This document shows, piece by piece, positions 10,866-19,658 of a stretch of DNA of 42,182 nt. Below the pieces are notes generated by a model, which was given only the letters and a program-made list of their open reading frames with translations, did no database searches and was not told the origin of the DNA. Position 1 is the first letter of the stretch. Every line of letters begins with the position of its first letter. Origin of the DNA: a bacterium (GTDB taxonomy: Bacteria; Krumholzibacteriota; Krumholzibacteriia; LZORAL124-64-63); the NCBI GenBank assembly GCA_014730255.1, contig WJIQ01000388.1, forward strand, positions 1 through 42,182, read 5' to 3'. Position numbers and translations under genes: made by a program.

Positions 10866-11330
10866 TCAGGTCACGTCGCGATCGTAGGTGCCTTTCCAGG
10901 ACCGGATGCGCAGGGACACGCCATCCTCCTTGTCCTGCTCCGGGACCTTACCCTCCGCGACGCGAACCGTCCAGGCTCCGAGCCACTCGTCCTTCTCCCA
11001 GGCGGTCACGAGCACGAGGTGCTCGTCGACGAAATCGCGCACGAACGCGATGGCCCGGCCATGGAAATCCGGGTCCTCGCTCTGGTCGCCCACCCCGAAC
11101 CGCGTGTGGAAATTAGCGCCGAAGCCGACGGACACCTCCCACTCGCTGGTCGTGATGAACAGGCCGTGGCGGCCGTCGGCCGCCGGGCGCGGCACCTCGA
11201 CGAGCAGCGCCTCCTTCTCGAATTCCTCGTAGGGGTCGAAGCGGGCGTGGCGCAGCCAACCGGGGAACTCGCGGAACAGCCGCTGGGCGAACTCGCGGGA
11301 GTGATCGTTGAGTCGGGACACGTCGAGCAT
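10866..11330 (-). CDS. Hypothetical protein, 154 aa
   Basis: Start MLDVSRLNDHSREF at 11330 with GAGG upstream; ends 2 nt before the lipid kinase ATG; family not recognised. Confidence 0.6.
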   Translation of the reverse strand: MLDVSRLNDHSREFAQRLFREFPGWLRHARFDPYEEFEKEALLVEVPRPAADGRHGLFITTSEWEVSVGFGANFHTRFGVGDQSEDPDFHGRAIAFVRDFVDEHLVLVTAWEKDEWLGAWTVRVAEGKVPEQDKEDGVSLRIRSWKGTYDRDVT

Positions 11331-11355
11331 TGCAGGCCTCGCTGGATACACGGGA

Positions 11356-11391
11356 TCGACCGGCTCGCCTCTGCTACGGCGAGCCGGTCGA
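11356..11391. terminator. 14-bp perfect inverted repeat downstream of the giant-protein operon
   Basis: TCGACCGGCTCGCC-tctgctac-GGCGAGCCGGTCGA between the stop at 11437 and the next minus-strand start; no U-tract. Confidence 0.6.
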
Positions 11392-11436
11392 AGAGTTCCG
11401 ACGGCAAGTAATACTGGTTCGCGGCCCGTGGCCAGA

Positions 11437-12345
11437 TCAATCGGCGTGCTCGATGGTCACCGCCACGGTGCCGTCCATCTCCGCCCGCAGGTCCGGCCGC
11501 TGGACGGCCTCGGTCTCGATCTGCTCACGCGGCAGGATCATGCTGTCGGCCAGGTGGGCGGCCACCAGCTCGGCGCGCGCGGCGGCCAGCTCCTCGGTCT
11601 CGGCGGTCACGACCACGCGGACCGGCGAGTACGGGTGACGCCGGATCTCGTCCGCCGTCCGCTGCAGCCACTGCTCTCCGCGCGGGCTCAGCTCGCTGCG
11701 GCGCCGCGGGAAGACCTCGCCGCCGGCGAGCTCGAGCACCCGGTGGCCGTCCCGGCGGTAGTCCAGGCCCGGCAGGCGGAAGCTCTCGCCCGCGTAGTTG
11801 TAGGTGTTGGTCCCCTCGTCCGTGGTGGTGAAGACGTAGCTGTAGGGGTAGCCCACGCGCAGCATCTCGCCGTGATCGCTGCGGCCGTCCCACTGGACGG
11901 TCTCCGGCGGGTGACCGGAACCCGTGTAGGTCCGGCAGGGGCTGCCCCGGAAATCGGTGATCACGAGCTTCCATTCGCTCGGCGTGTGCCCCTCGGGCTC
12001 GCTGGTGAAGAAGCTCGCCACCGGCGTGGTCGGGATCTCCGGCAGCCAGTAGTGCGGCGGCTGGTCGCTGCGCAGCGGCTCGAGGTTGTTCAGGTGCGGC
12101 TGAAGGCCCGAGACCGGGCTCACCGAGAGCGCGATCTCCTCCATCGCCGAGTAGAACGAGTCGACACCGGCGGCGTCGAGCTCGAAGTCGAACGACGCCT
12201 TCTCGATGGCCTGGCGTACCTCGTTCTGGGCCTCGACCACCATCTCCGGCAGCACGGCCCCGCTCTCGCCGTCCTCGGTGAACTGCTCCTGGGCGAGCAG
12301 CAGGGACGGCAGCATCACGATCACGATCAGGACTGTCCAGCGCAT
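11437..12345 (-). CDS. Exported protein with FlgD-like Ig module and a divergent OmpA-like C-terminal region
   Basis: Signal peptide MRWTVLIVIVMLPSLLLAQ; WKLVITDFRGSPCRTYTGSGHPPETVQWDG; C-terminal VRVVVTAETEELAAARAELVAAHLAD resembles the OmpA peptidoglycan-binding helix region. Confidence 0.6.
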   Translation of the reverse strand: MRWTVLIVIVMLPSLLLAQEQFTEDGESGAVLPEMVVEAQNEVRQAIEKASFDFELDAAGVDSFYSAMEEIALSVSPVSGLQPHLNNLEPLRSDQPPHYWLPEIPTTPVASFFTSEPEGHTPSEWKLVITDFRGSPCRTYTGSGHPPETVQWDGRSDHGEMLRVGYPYSYVFTTTDEGTNTYNYAGESFRLPGLDYRRDGHRVLELAGGEVFPRRRSELSPRGEQWLQRTADEIRRHPYSPVRVVVTAETEELAAARAELVAAHLADSMILPREQIETEAVQRPDLRAEMDGTVAVTIEHAD

Positions 12346-12357
12346 GGTCGACCTTCT

Positions 12358-13728
12358 CTAGTTCAGACGGAAGACGATGGTGATCACGCCCCACTGCTCC
12401 ACGGCCGACTGCGACGCCGGCAAGGGCGCGAAGCGGAACTGGCGCAGGGCCGCCATGGCGGCCTGGTTGAGGTCGCGATGCACCGAGGTCTGCTCGAAGT
12501 ACATGTTGTCCTTCACGCGGCCGTCCGGCAGCACCGTGAAGTGCACGGCGACCACGCCCTCCCAGCCATTGCGGCGGGCGCGGTCGGAATACTGCGCGGG
12601 CACGCGCGAGAGGATCTTGCGGCCGGCGATCTGGCCGGTGATGGTCATGCCGACGCCCTTGCCGGAGTCGAGATCGGCCTCGGCCACCTGCTTGGCCGGC
12701 GTGCTCTGATCCCCGGACGCCGACTCGACGATGTCGCGCGTGACGGTGGGCTCGGCCAGGCGGCCACGACGGCCCACCAGGCTGCCCGATCCGCCACCGC
12801 TGCCCTCGCCGTAGTCCAGGATGGTCTTGCGGCCCTTCTGGGTGCCACCGCCGGAGCCGCTCTCGGGGCCGCTGACGTCGACGATGGCGCCGGCCGTCCC
12901 GCCGACCCCGGCGCTGCCACGCGCCAGCGCAGGGCGCGTCGACCGCGGCGCGGACGCGGGCGCCTGGCGCTGCGAGAGCCCGCCGCCCTGCAGGGCGACG
13001 TCCGCCCCGGCGACCTTGCCGCGCGTACGGCTGGCCGTGCCCGTGGCGGCGACGACCGGCTCGGAGCCGACCGGCGCACGGCCGCCCCGATTGCGCAGGC
13101 CGCCGGCCTTGGGCTTGAACGTCTCGCGCGTCGTCGGACGCGCCGGACGCGGGGTCTTCAGCTCGGTGTCCTCGACCTCGCCGGCGAGGCTCTTGTTCAG
13201 CTTCTCGGTATCGAAGACGCGCTGGGCCGGCATGGGCGCGGTGCGGGCCTCGAGCTGGGCCGCGGCGGCCAGCTCCTTGCGCGGGGTGACGACCGGCGCG
13301 GTGGTCGGCACGTCGGCCGCCGCGAGCTCGGGACGCTTGGGCTCGGGCCGCCGGGGCTCGAGCTTCGGCGCCGCGGGCAGGGGCTGCCGCGGCTGGAGCT
13401 TCGGTTCGGCGACCGGCGCCTCGATCTCCGGCGCCTCCACCTCGGCGACCGTGGGCGCCGGCTCGGGCTTGACCGCCGACTCGGTGCTGATGCCCGGCCC
13501 ACCGGTGCCGGCGGGCTTGAGCGCCTTGAGCTTGACCTTCTCGGCCACGTCCTCGCCGTAGCGGGCCTCGATGTAGGCGATCTCGGTGAGCTCGTCGCCG
13601 GCGAGCTGTTGCGCGACCTCGCGTCCGATGAGGAATGCCAGCAGCAGCAGCGCGAGCGCGTGCAGGCCCAGGCTCGCGGCGAACGAGCCGCCGGTCTGCC
13701 GCGACCGATCGATGGCCAGTTGCATCAT
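12358..13728 (-). CDS. TonB-family energy transducer
   Basis: N-terminal TM SLGLHALALLLLAFLIGREV; long linker; C-terminal RARRNGWEGVVAVHFTVLPDGRVKDNMYFEQTSVHRDLNQAAMAALRQFRFAPLP. Confidence 0.85.
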   Translation of the reverse strand: MMQLAIDRSRQTGGSFAASLGLHALALLLLAFLIGREVAQQLAGDELTEIAYIEARYGEDVAEKVKLKALKPAGTGGPGISTESAVKPEPAPTVAEVEAPEIEAPVAEPKLQPRQPLPAAPKLEPRRPEPKRPELAAADVPTTAPVVTPRKELAAAAQLEARTAPMPAQRVFDTEKLNKSLAGEVEDTELKTPRPARPTTRETFKPKAGGLRNRGGRAPVGSEPVVAATGTASRTRGKVAGADVALQGGGLSQRQAPASAPRSTRPALARGSAGVGGTAGAIVDVSGPESGSGGGTQKGRKTILDYGEGSGGGSGSLVGRRGRLAEPTVTRDIVESASGDQSTPAKQVAEADLDSGKGVGMTITGQIAGRKILSRVPAQYSDRARRNGWEGVVAVHFTVLPDGRVKDNMYFEQTSVHRDLNQAAMAALRQFRFAPLPASQSAVEQWGVITIVFRLN

Positions 13729-14144
13729 CGCTGGCCCTCCTTCGGTCGCGTGGCCAGGGCGATGCGCGGCGCGCCGGCGTGCTCGACGGCGGCGATGAGC
13801 GTCTCGACCTCGCCGTAGGGCAGGTTCTGGTCGGCCTTGACCACGGCCACGCCGTGCGGCATGCCCTCGAACACCGGGCCGAGGATCTCCGGCACGTCCT
13901 CGAGCAGCATCTCGTTGTCCTCGACGATGATGCGGCGATCGTGCGTGTAGACCACCTCGATGTTGTCGGTGTCGTCGGCCTGGCTCGAGTTGGCCTCGGG
14001 CAGATCGACGTCCACCTCTTCCCCGGTCAGGAACGGCGCGATCATCATCAGCGTCAGCACCACCACCAGCGAGACGTTGATGATGGGCACGACGTTCACG
14101 CGGGTGTCGACGGCGAGCTTGTTCTTCTTCTTACGCGCCACCAT
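13725..14144 (-). CDS. ExbD/TolR-family protein with Asn replacing the conserved TM Asp
   Basis: MVARKKKNKLAVDTRVNVVPIINVSLVVVLTLMMIAPFLTGEEVDVDLPEA; ATG overlaps the upstream TAA (TAATG). Confidence 0.86.
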   Translation of the reverse strand: MVARKKKNKLAVDTRVNVVPIINVSLVVVLTLMMIAPFLTGEEVDVDLPEANSSQADDTDNIEVVYTHDRRIIVEDNEMLLEDVPEILGPVFEGMPHGVAVVKADQNLPYGEVETLIAAVEHAGAPRIALATRPKEGQR

Positions 14145-14572
14145 TAACTCCCGATCTCGTTGAGCAGGGCCAGGCTCTCGGCGCCACTGGCCTTGGCGAT
14201 GTCCAGGGCGGTGACCACCCGACCGAGCTTGACCAGATCGTCGGGCACGATCACCACCGTGCGGTCCTGGCGGACGGAGAGCTTGCTCGTCAGCTCGCTC
14301 GCGATCTCCTCGTCGCTCAGCAGGGTGCCGTTGAGCTTCAGGCCCTCGGGCGTGACCGCGAGCGTGAGCAGCGACTCGTCCAGCTCCTCGGTGGGCTGCA
14401 CCTCGGGCTGCTCGCCACCGGTCTGCGCCTGGTTGACGTCGAAGCCGTTCCACATCAGGGCCGGCATGGTGATCAGGAAGACCACGATCAGCGTCGTCGT
14501 CACGTCCGCCAGGGGCGTGACGTTGGCCTCGTTCAGACCGCCGCCCAGTCCTTCCCGCTTCGCGCGCGCCAT
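14144..14572 (-). CDS. ExbD/TolR-family biopolymer transporter
   Basis: NEANVTPLADVTTTLIVVFLITMPALM; conserved TM Asp present. Confidence 0.88.
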   Translation of the reverse strand: MARAKREGLGGGLNEANVTPLADVTTTLIVVFLITMPALMWNGFDVNQAQTGGEQPEVQPTEELDESLLTLAVTPEGLKLNGTLLSDEEIASELTSKLSVRQDRTVVIVPDDLVKLGRVVTALDIAKASGAESLALLNEIGS

Positions 14573-14573
14573 G

Positions 14574-15281
14574 CTACACCCCGACCGGCTCGGGCTGGGG
14601 CTTGGGCGCGGGCGCGGGCGCGGCGGCAGCCGGCGCCTTGGCGGACTGGCTCTGTCGGCGGCGCTGCATCTGCGACGCCAGGGTCAGCCAGTGCTCCCGC
14701 GCGTCCTCGAGCTGCGCCACGCGCGAGCGGATGCGCCGGGTGAAGACGTTGAAGAACACCGTCGCGATCACGGCCACGATGATGCCCGCCGCGGTGGTCA
14801 GCAGGGCCTCGGAGACACCCATGGCGACCACGGCGCCGCCACCGGAACCGGTGCGCGCGATGTCGGCGAAGGCCCGGATGATGCCGACCACGGTGCCGAA
14901 CAGGCCGAGCAGCGGGGCGATGTTGGCCATGGTGCCCAGCACGCCGATGTTCCGCTCCATCTCCACCTGCTCGAGCTCGATGGCCGTATCGAGGCGCTGG
15001 ACCTGCTCGTCGTAGGGACGGTTCAGGTTCGCGCAGCCCTGGGCCATGACCCGCGCGATGGGCTTGTTGTGCTTCTGGCAGTAGTCGAGGGCCGCTCGCG
15101 GATTGCCGTTCTTCAGGTGGCCGGTGACCTCGTTCATGAACCGGCGGGCGTCGACGCTGCTGGACATGAAGTACATCAGGCGCTCGACCGCGAAGCCCAC
15201 GGTCACGATGGAACAGGCCAGCAGCACCACCATCGTGGGCGAGGACTTGAAGACCTGGATGATGGACAGTTCGCCGAACAT
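14574..15281 (-). CDS. MotA/TolQ/ExbB proton channel family protein
   Basis: MFGELSIIQVFKSSPTMVVLLACSIVTVGFAVERL; ANIAPLLGLFGTVVGIIRAF; GVSEALLTTAAGIIVAV. Confidence 0.9.
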   Translation of the reverse strand: MFGELSIIQVFKSSPTMVVLLACSIVTVGFAVERLMYFMSSSVDARRFMNEVTGHLKNGNPRAALDYCQKHNKPIARVMAQGCANLNRPYDEQVQRLDTAIELEQVEMERNIGVLGTMANIAPLLGLFGTVVGIIRAFADIARTGSGGGAVVAMGVSEALLTTAAGIIVAVIATVFFNVFTRRIRSRVAQLEDAREHWLTLASQMQRRRQSQSAKAPAAAAPAPAPKPQPEPVGV

Positions 15282-15367
15282 TGGCTCCGATCCTTTCGCT
15301 CGTTCCGTGCCCGTGGCATTTCGCACCGGGCGTCACTGTTTCCCGTCATGCCAGCAAAGACCGCGCC

Positions 15368-18300
15368 CTACCTGCCCGCGGTCACTCCAGCCTCCGTGAT
15401 CGCCGCGATGCGGCCCTCGGCCATCGCCGTCCACTCGGCCTTGCCGCCGGCGGAGATGATGCGCTCGTAGGCGCTGATCGCGCCGTCCCAGTCGCCGCGT
15501 TCCTCGGCGATGCGTCCGATCTCGGCCAGGGCCGCGACGCGGAACGGGTCGGCGCCCGAACCGGCGGCCGCCTGCTCGTAGCGCGCGATGGCGCCATCGA
15601 CGTCGCCGGCCTTCTCCAGGCACTCGCCCTGCCGGTAGCGGATCTCACGGACCGGCGCGGCCGGGTCCTCGGCCGCCCGCTCGTACGCCGACACCGCCCG
15701 CGTCCAGTCGCCCAGCTCCTCCTGGTAGAGGCTGGCGATCTGCAACCACACGCCCTGGGCGTTCTCGTGGTCGGGGTAGTCGGCGGCGAAGCGCTCGAGG
15801 CTACCGATTGCAGAATGCCATTCCTCGAGCTCCTGGTAGCAGATGGCTGCATTGTAGGCCGCCAGGGGCGCGTACTCGCCCTGCGGGAACAGGTCGGTCA
15901 GCGTCTCGTAGGCGACCGCGGCCGCGGCGAAGTCCTCGGTCTTGAACAGGCACGTCGCCTCGCGCAGGTGCGCGAGCTCGGTCAGGTCGTGCGCCGGATG
16001 CGTGGTCGTGAAGTTGCGGAACCCGGCGAGCGCCTGATCCAGCGACGCGGCGCGGTAGTAGCTCTCGGCCAGGTAGAACAGGGCGCCGGGAGCCGACTCG
16101 CTCTCGGGGTAGTCGAGGGTGACGCGCTCGAAGGCGTCGGCCGCCTCGGCGAAGCGCTCGGCCGCGAACGCCTCCTGCCCCTTGTTCCAGTAGACGTCGG
16201 CCGCCAGCGGGCTGTCCGGGTGCTGCTCGAGGTACTCGGTCATGTCCCGGTCGCTGCGGTAGTAGCAGCTCTGGATGCCGAGCTCGGCGTCCTCGGTGCG
16301 CGGGTCGTCGGGGAAGCGCTCGACGAACTCGCCGAAGCGGGCGATCGCCTGGTCGTCCTGGCCCTGGTTGTAGGCGCAGTTGGCCAGGCCGAAGACCGCG
16401 TCGGCCGCCCGCGGGCCGTCCGGGTCCTCGGCCAGCATCCGGCCGTAGGCCCGGGCCGCGGCGTCGAACCGCGCGAGCCCGAACTGGGTGTCGGCGATGC
16501 GGTACAGGGCCTCCTCGGCCTCGTCCGCCTGCGGGAAGCGCTGCAGCAGGCTGCTCCAGGCCTCGAGCGCCTGGTCGTAGTACTGCAGGCGGTAGTAGCA
16601 GTCGGCCTGGTTGGCGAGTGCGGTCGGCGCGTTGGGATCGTCCGGGTTCTTCTCCAGGAAGTCGCTGAACTCCTCGAGCGCCTCCTCGTACTTGCGCTGG
16701 TTGAAGAAGATCGAGCCCACGGCCAGCGAGTTGGTGCCGCTCTCGCTCTCGTTGTTCGCCAGCACCAGCAGGAAGCGCTCCTGCTCGGCGAGGGCGTCCT
16801 CGTACTGGCCGACCCGGCTGAGCGAGGCCACCAGGCCCTGCAGCGAGGGCGCGGCCACGTTGGCCCGCGGGTAGCCGGTGAGCACGAGGCGGTACATGCC
16901 GGCGGCCTCGCGGTACAGCCCCTGCGAGAAGTAGGCCTCGCCCAGGTAGTAGTAGGTGCGGGCGCGCCAGTTGCTCGCCGTCGGCAGCAGCTTGCTGGCG
17001 ATGTAGTGGTAGTTGGTCAGCACGCGGTCCATCTGGCCCAGGCGCGTGTACGCCAGCGTCGAGAGGAAGAGCGCGCGCTCGGCGACGTCGGTGTTGACGT
17101 GCTTGTCGATCACGTTCTGGAAGGCGAGGATCGCCTTCTTGTATTCCTCGAGCTGGAAATGCGCGAAGCCCTTGAGAACCCGCACGCGCGGGGCCAGGGG
17201 GTCGCCGGGATACCGCTGGAGGAAATCGTCGGCCAGCACGATGGCCTGGCCGTAGTTGCCCTCCTGCGAGTAGGCGTAGACCACCTTGTGCATGGCGGCC
17301 GAGGCGACGGTCGACTCGGGGAAGCGCTTGATCACGTCGGTCCAGGCGAAGATGGCCTCGCTCGGACGCTCGAGCTTGAGGCAGCAGTCGCCGACCAGGT
17401 ACTGGGCGTAGGCCGAGACGTCCGAGTCGGGGAAACCCTGGACGATCTGCTGGAGCTGGCGCATCGACTCGTCCCAGCGCTCCTCGCGGAAGGTCACGCA
17501 GGCGATCTTGTAGCGCGCGTTGGGCACGAACGAGCTCTTCGGGTAGGTCTCGACGAAATCGCGGTAGCTGCGCACGGCGATCTTGTTCTGCCCCGAGTGG
17601 TAGAACGCCTCGGCGATGGAGAAGGCCACGTCGTCGGCCAGCGGGCTCTCCGGGAAGCGGCGCAGGACCTGCTTGTAGCGCTGGATGGCCAGGATGTACT
17701 GGCCGGATTCCTCGAGCGTGCGGCCGAGGAAGTACAGCCCGCGATCGGTCGGGACCTTCTCGAAGTGCTCGCGCGCCTCCTCGAAGCGCTCGTCGTGGAA
17801 GGCGAACAGGCCGAGGGCGAAGATCACCTCCTGCAGGTCGGCGTAGCCGGGCCGCCGCTCGAGCAGCTCGCGGTACGCCTCCTCCAGGCGCAGCCAGTTG
17901 CCCTGGACGATGTACGCCTGGCCGAGCTCGTACAGGCCCTCGGCCAGCAGGAACGTGTCGTCGTGCTTCTCGACCAGCGCGGTGTAACGCTCGATGGCCT
18001 CGTCGTAGCGCTCGAGGTTGAACAGGCACTCGCCCTCGCGCAGCAGGACCGAGGCCTTCAGGTAGTCGTCGAGCCCCTTGCGGCCCGAGACCTCGGCGTA
18101 CTCGCGCAGCGCGCCCTTCCAGTCGCCCATGGCGTGGTAGCACTCGCCGAGCATGAACTGGGCGGCGGCGGCGCGCTCGCTACCGCCGTAGGTCTTGACG
18201 AACAGGCGGTACTGCTGCATGGCCGCCGACTTGTCGGTCTCGTCGGCGGTGTAGGCCGCGCCGGCGGCGCGCCAGAGCGCGTCCTCGGGCGGGACCAGGG

Positions 18301-18373
18301 ACGGCTCGTCGGCCAGGGCGGCGGTCGCGAACACGAGCAGCAGAACGACGAGGCACAGGTTGCGCACGGTCAT
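15368..18373 (-). CDS. Large TPR-repeat exported protein, 1001 aa
   Basis: Signal peptide MTVRNLCLVVLLLVFATAALA; many TPR units (e.g. AYYDQALEAWSSLLQRFPQADEAEEALYRIADTQF); ATGA overlap with the upstream gene. Confidence 0.88.
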   Translation of the reverse strand: MTVRNLCLVVLLLVFATAALADEPSLVPPEDALWRAAGAAYTADETDKSAAMQQYRLFVKTYGGSERAAAAQFMLGECYHAMGDWKGALREYAEVSGRKGLDDYLKASVLLREGECLFNLERYDEAIERYTALVEKHDDTFLLAEGLYELGQAYIVQGNWLRLEEAYRELLERRPGYADLQEVIFALGLFAFHDERFEEAREHFEKVPTDRGLYFLGRTLEESGQYILAIQRYKQVLRRFPESPLADDVAFSIAEAFYHSGQNKIAVRSYRDFVETYPKSSFVPNARYKIACVTFREERWDESMRQLQQIVQGFPDSDVSAYAQYLVGDCCLKLERPSEAIFAWTDVIKRFPESTVASAAMHKVVYAYSQEGNYGQAIVLADDFLQRYPGDPLAPRVRVLKGFAHFQLEEYKKAILAFQNVIDKHVNTDVAERALFLSTLAYTRLGQMDRVLTNYHYIASKLLPTASNWRARTYYYLGEAYFSQGLYREAAGMYRLVLTGYPRANVAAPSLQGLVASLSRVGQYEDALAEQERFLLVLANNESESGTNSLAVGSIFFNQRKYEEALEEFSDFLEKNPDDPNAPTALANQADCYYRLQYYDQALEAWSSLLQRFPQADEAEEALYRIADTQFGLARFDAAARAYGRMLAEDPDGPRAADAVFGLANCAYNQGQDDQAIARFGEFVERFPDDPRTEDAELGIQSCYYRSDRDMTEYLEQHPDSPLAADVYWNKGQEAFAAERFAEAADAFERVTLDYPESESAPGALFYLAESYYRAASLDQALAGFRNFTTTHPAHDLTELAHLREATCLFKTEDFAAAAVAYETLTDLFPQGEYAPLAAYNAAICYQELEEWHSAIGSLERFAADYPDHENAQGVWLQIASLYQEELGDWTRAVSAYERAAEDPAAPVREIRYRQGECLEKAGDVDGAIARYEQAAAGSGADPFRVAALAEIGRIAEERGDWDGAISAYERIISAGGKAEWTAMAEGRIAAITEAGVTAGR

Positions 18374-19635
18374 TGGTCACTCCCACTAGTGGCGGTACCG
18401 GTGCCGCCGATCTCGAGGCGGATGGGGTCGCGGGTGCGCTCGCGGAATCCGAGCACCTCCACGTCGCTCTCGTAGTCCCAGATCTGGCCCAGCTCGTCGA
18501 CGATCAGCACGCTCGCGGTGTAGGTGCCGTCGCCCACGAGGCGACCATCGGTGTCCTCGCCGTCCCAGGTGACGTCCTCGGGCGGGTTGCCGGCGCCCTC
18601 GAGGCGGCGGACCTCCTGGCCCCGGCCGTCGCGGATGACCACCTGCCAGCGCTCGACCTCGCCGCGGACGGCGGTGCGGATGCCGAAGGTGACCGAGCGG
18701 TCGGCGCCCGAGGGGCTGAACAGGGCGCGGTCGCGCTCCAGCTTGACGCCGTAGGGCACGCCGAAGCGCAGCGTGGCCGACACGATGTTCTGGCTGCCGA
18801 GGTCGGTGTTGACGTAGGCGTAGTCGAACTGCCAGTTGTCCAGGCGCAGGCCCGCGCCCGCCGACCACTGCTCCTTCTCGCCGTCGTAGCCGCCACGCAT
18901 GGCGATCATGCGCGCGGGCCAGACCTCGAGGCCGGCCCGGTAGCTGGTGTCCATCCACTCGGTGCGAACGGCGTCGGCGGTCATGTGCAGGCGGTTGTGG
19001 AAGAAGCTCACCGCGAGGCCGGCGCGGAGGCTGCGGTTGAGCGTCTCCTCGTCCTCGACCAGGGTGATCTTCGGCTGCATCGCGTTCTGGACCGCCACGC
19101 CGAGGGCCAGCGCCCGGTGGGGGCGGTAGTAGGCACCGAGGTCCAGGCCGGTGCCCGAGCCCGCCGCGCCGCCGATGTCCTGGCGCACGGTCTTGAAGGT
19201 CATGCCCAGCGACAGGCGGCCGAAGGCCTTGGCCCAGCCGAGGGAGAACACGCCCTCGGTCTCGGAGAAGGTCTCGTCGAGGTCCTCGTAGACCGTGGTG
19301 CGCTCGAAATCGCCGCTGGTGGTGTAGGTGCCGCTCAGCGCGAAGGTGCCCCAGCTCTCGGTCGGCAGTCCGAGGGCGACGAAGCCGTACTGGGTGTCGA
19401 GGCCGAGGTTGGCGCCCATCGCGGCCAGCTCCATGGTGCGCAGCTGCGCGTAGCCAGCGGGGTTCCAGTAGCTGGTCGCCGCGTCGTCGGCCAGACCGGT
19501 CACCGCGTTGCCGAGCGAGAGGCTGCGGGCGCTGGCGCCGTAACGGAGGTAGCCGCCGGGCACGCCGCCGTCCTCCATGGCGATGGCCGGCAAGGCCACG
19601 GCGAGCACTGCGAGGGTGAGGATGAGCCTGTTCAT
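18370..19635 (-). CDS. PorV/PorQ-like outer-membrane protein with C-terminal FlgD-like Ig module
   Basis: MNRLILTLAVLAVALPAIA; GASARSLSLGNAVTGLADDAATSYWNPAGYAQL (PorV/UPF0164-like); beta-barrel strands; WQVVIRDGRGQEVRRLEGAGNPPEDVTWDG. Alternative ATG at 19659 overlaps the upstream TGA. Confidence 0.78.
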   Translation of the reverse strand: MNRLILTLAVLAVALPAIAMEDGGVPGGYLRYGASARSLSLGNAVTGLADDAATSYWNPAGYAQLRTMELAAMGANLGLDTQYGFVALGLPTESWGTFALSGTYTTSGDFERTTVYEDLDETFSETEGVFSLGWAKAFGRLSLGMTFKTVRQDIGGAAGSGTGLDLGAYYRPHRALALGVAVQNAMQPKITLVEDEETLNRSLRAGLAVSFFHNRLHMTADAVRTEWMDTSYRAGLEVWPARMIAMRGGYDGEKEQWSAGAGLRLDNWQFDYAYVNTDLGSQNIVSATLRFGVPYGVKLERDRALFSPSGADRSVTFGIRTAVRGEVERWQVVIRDGRGQEVRRLEGAGNPPEDVTWDGEDTDGRLVGDGTYTASVLIVDELGQIWDYESDVEVLGFRERTRDPIRLEIGGTGTATSGSDQ

Positions 19636-19658
19636 GGTGCCTCCGGTATGCGCGCGCA

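Noticed and set aside
15281-18475. 1064-aa plus-strand ORF
   Set aside because: Antisense shadow of the TPR protein gene; the repeating pattern simply mirrors the TPR codons.
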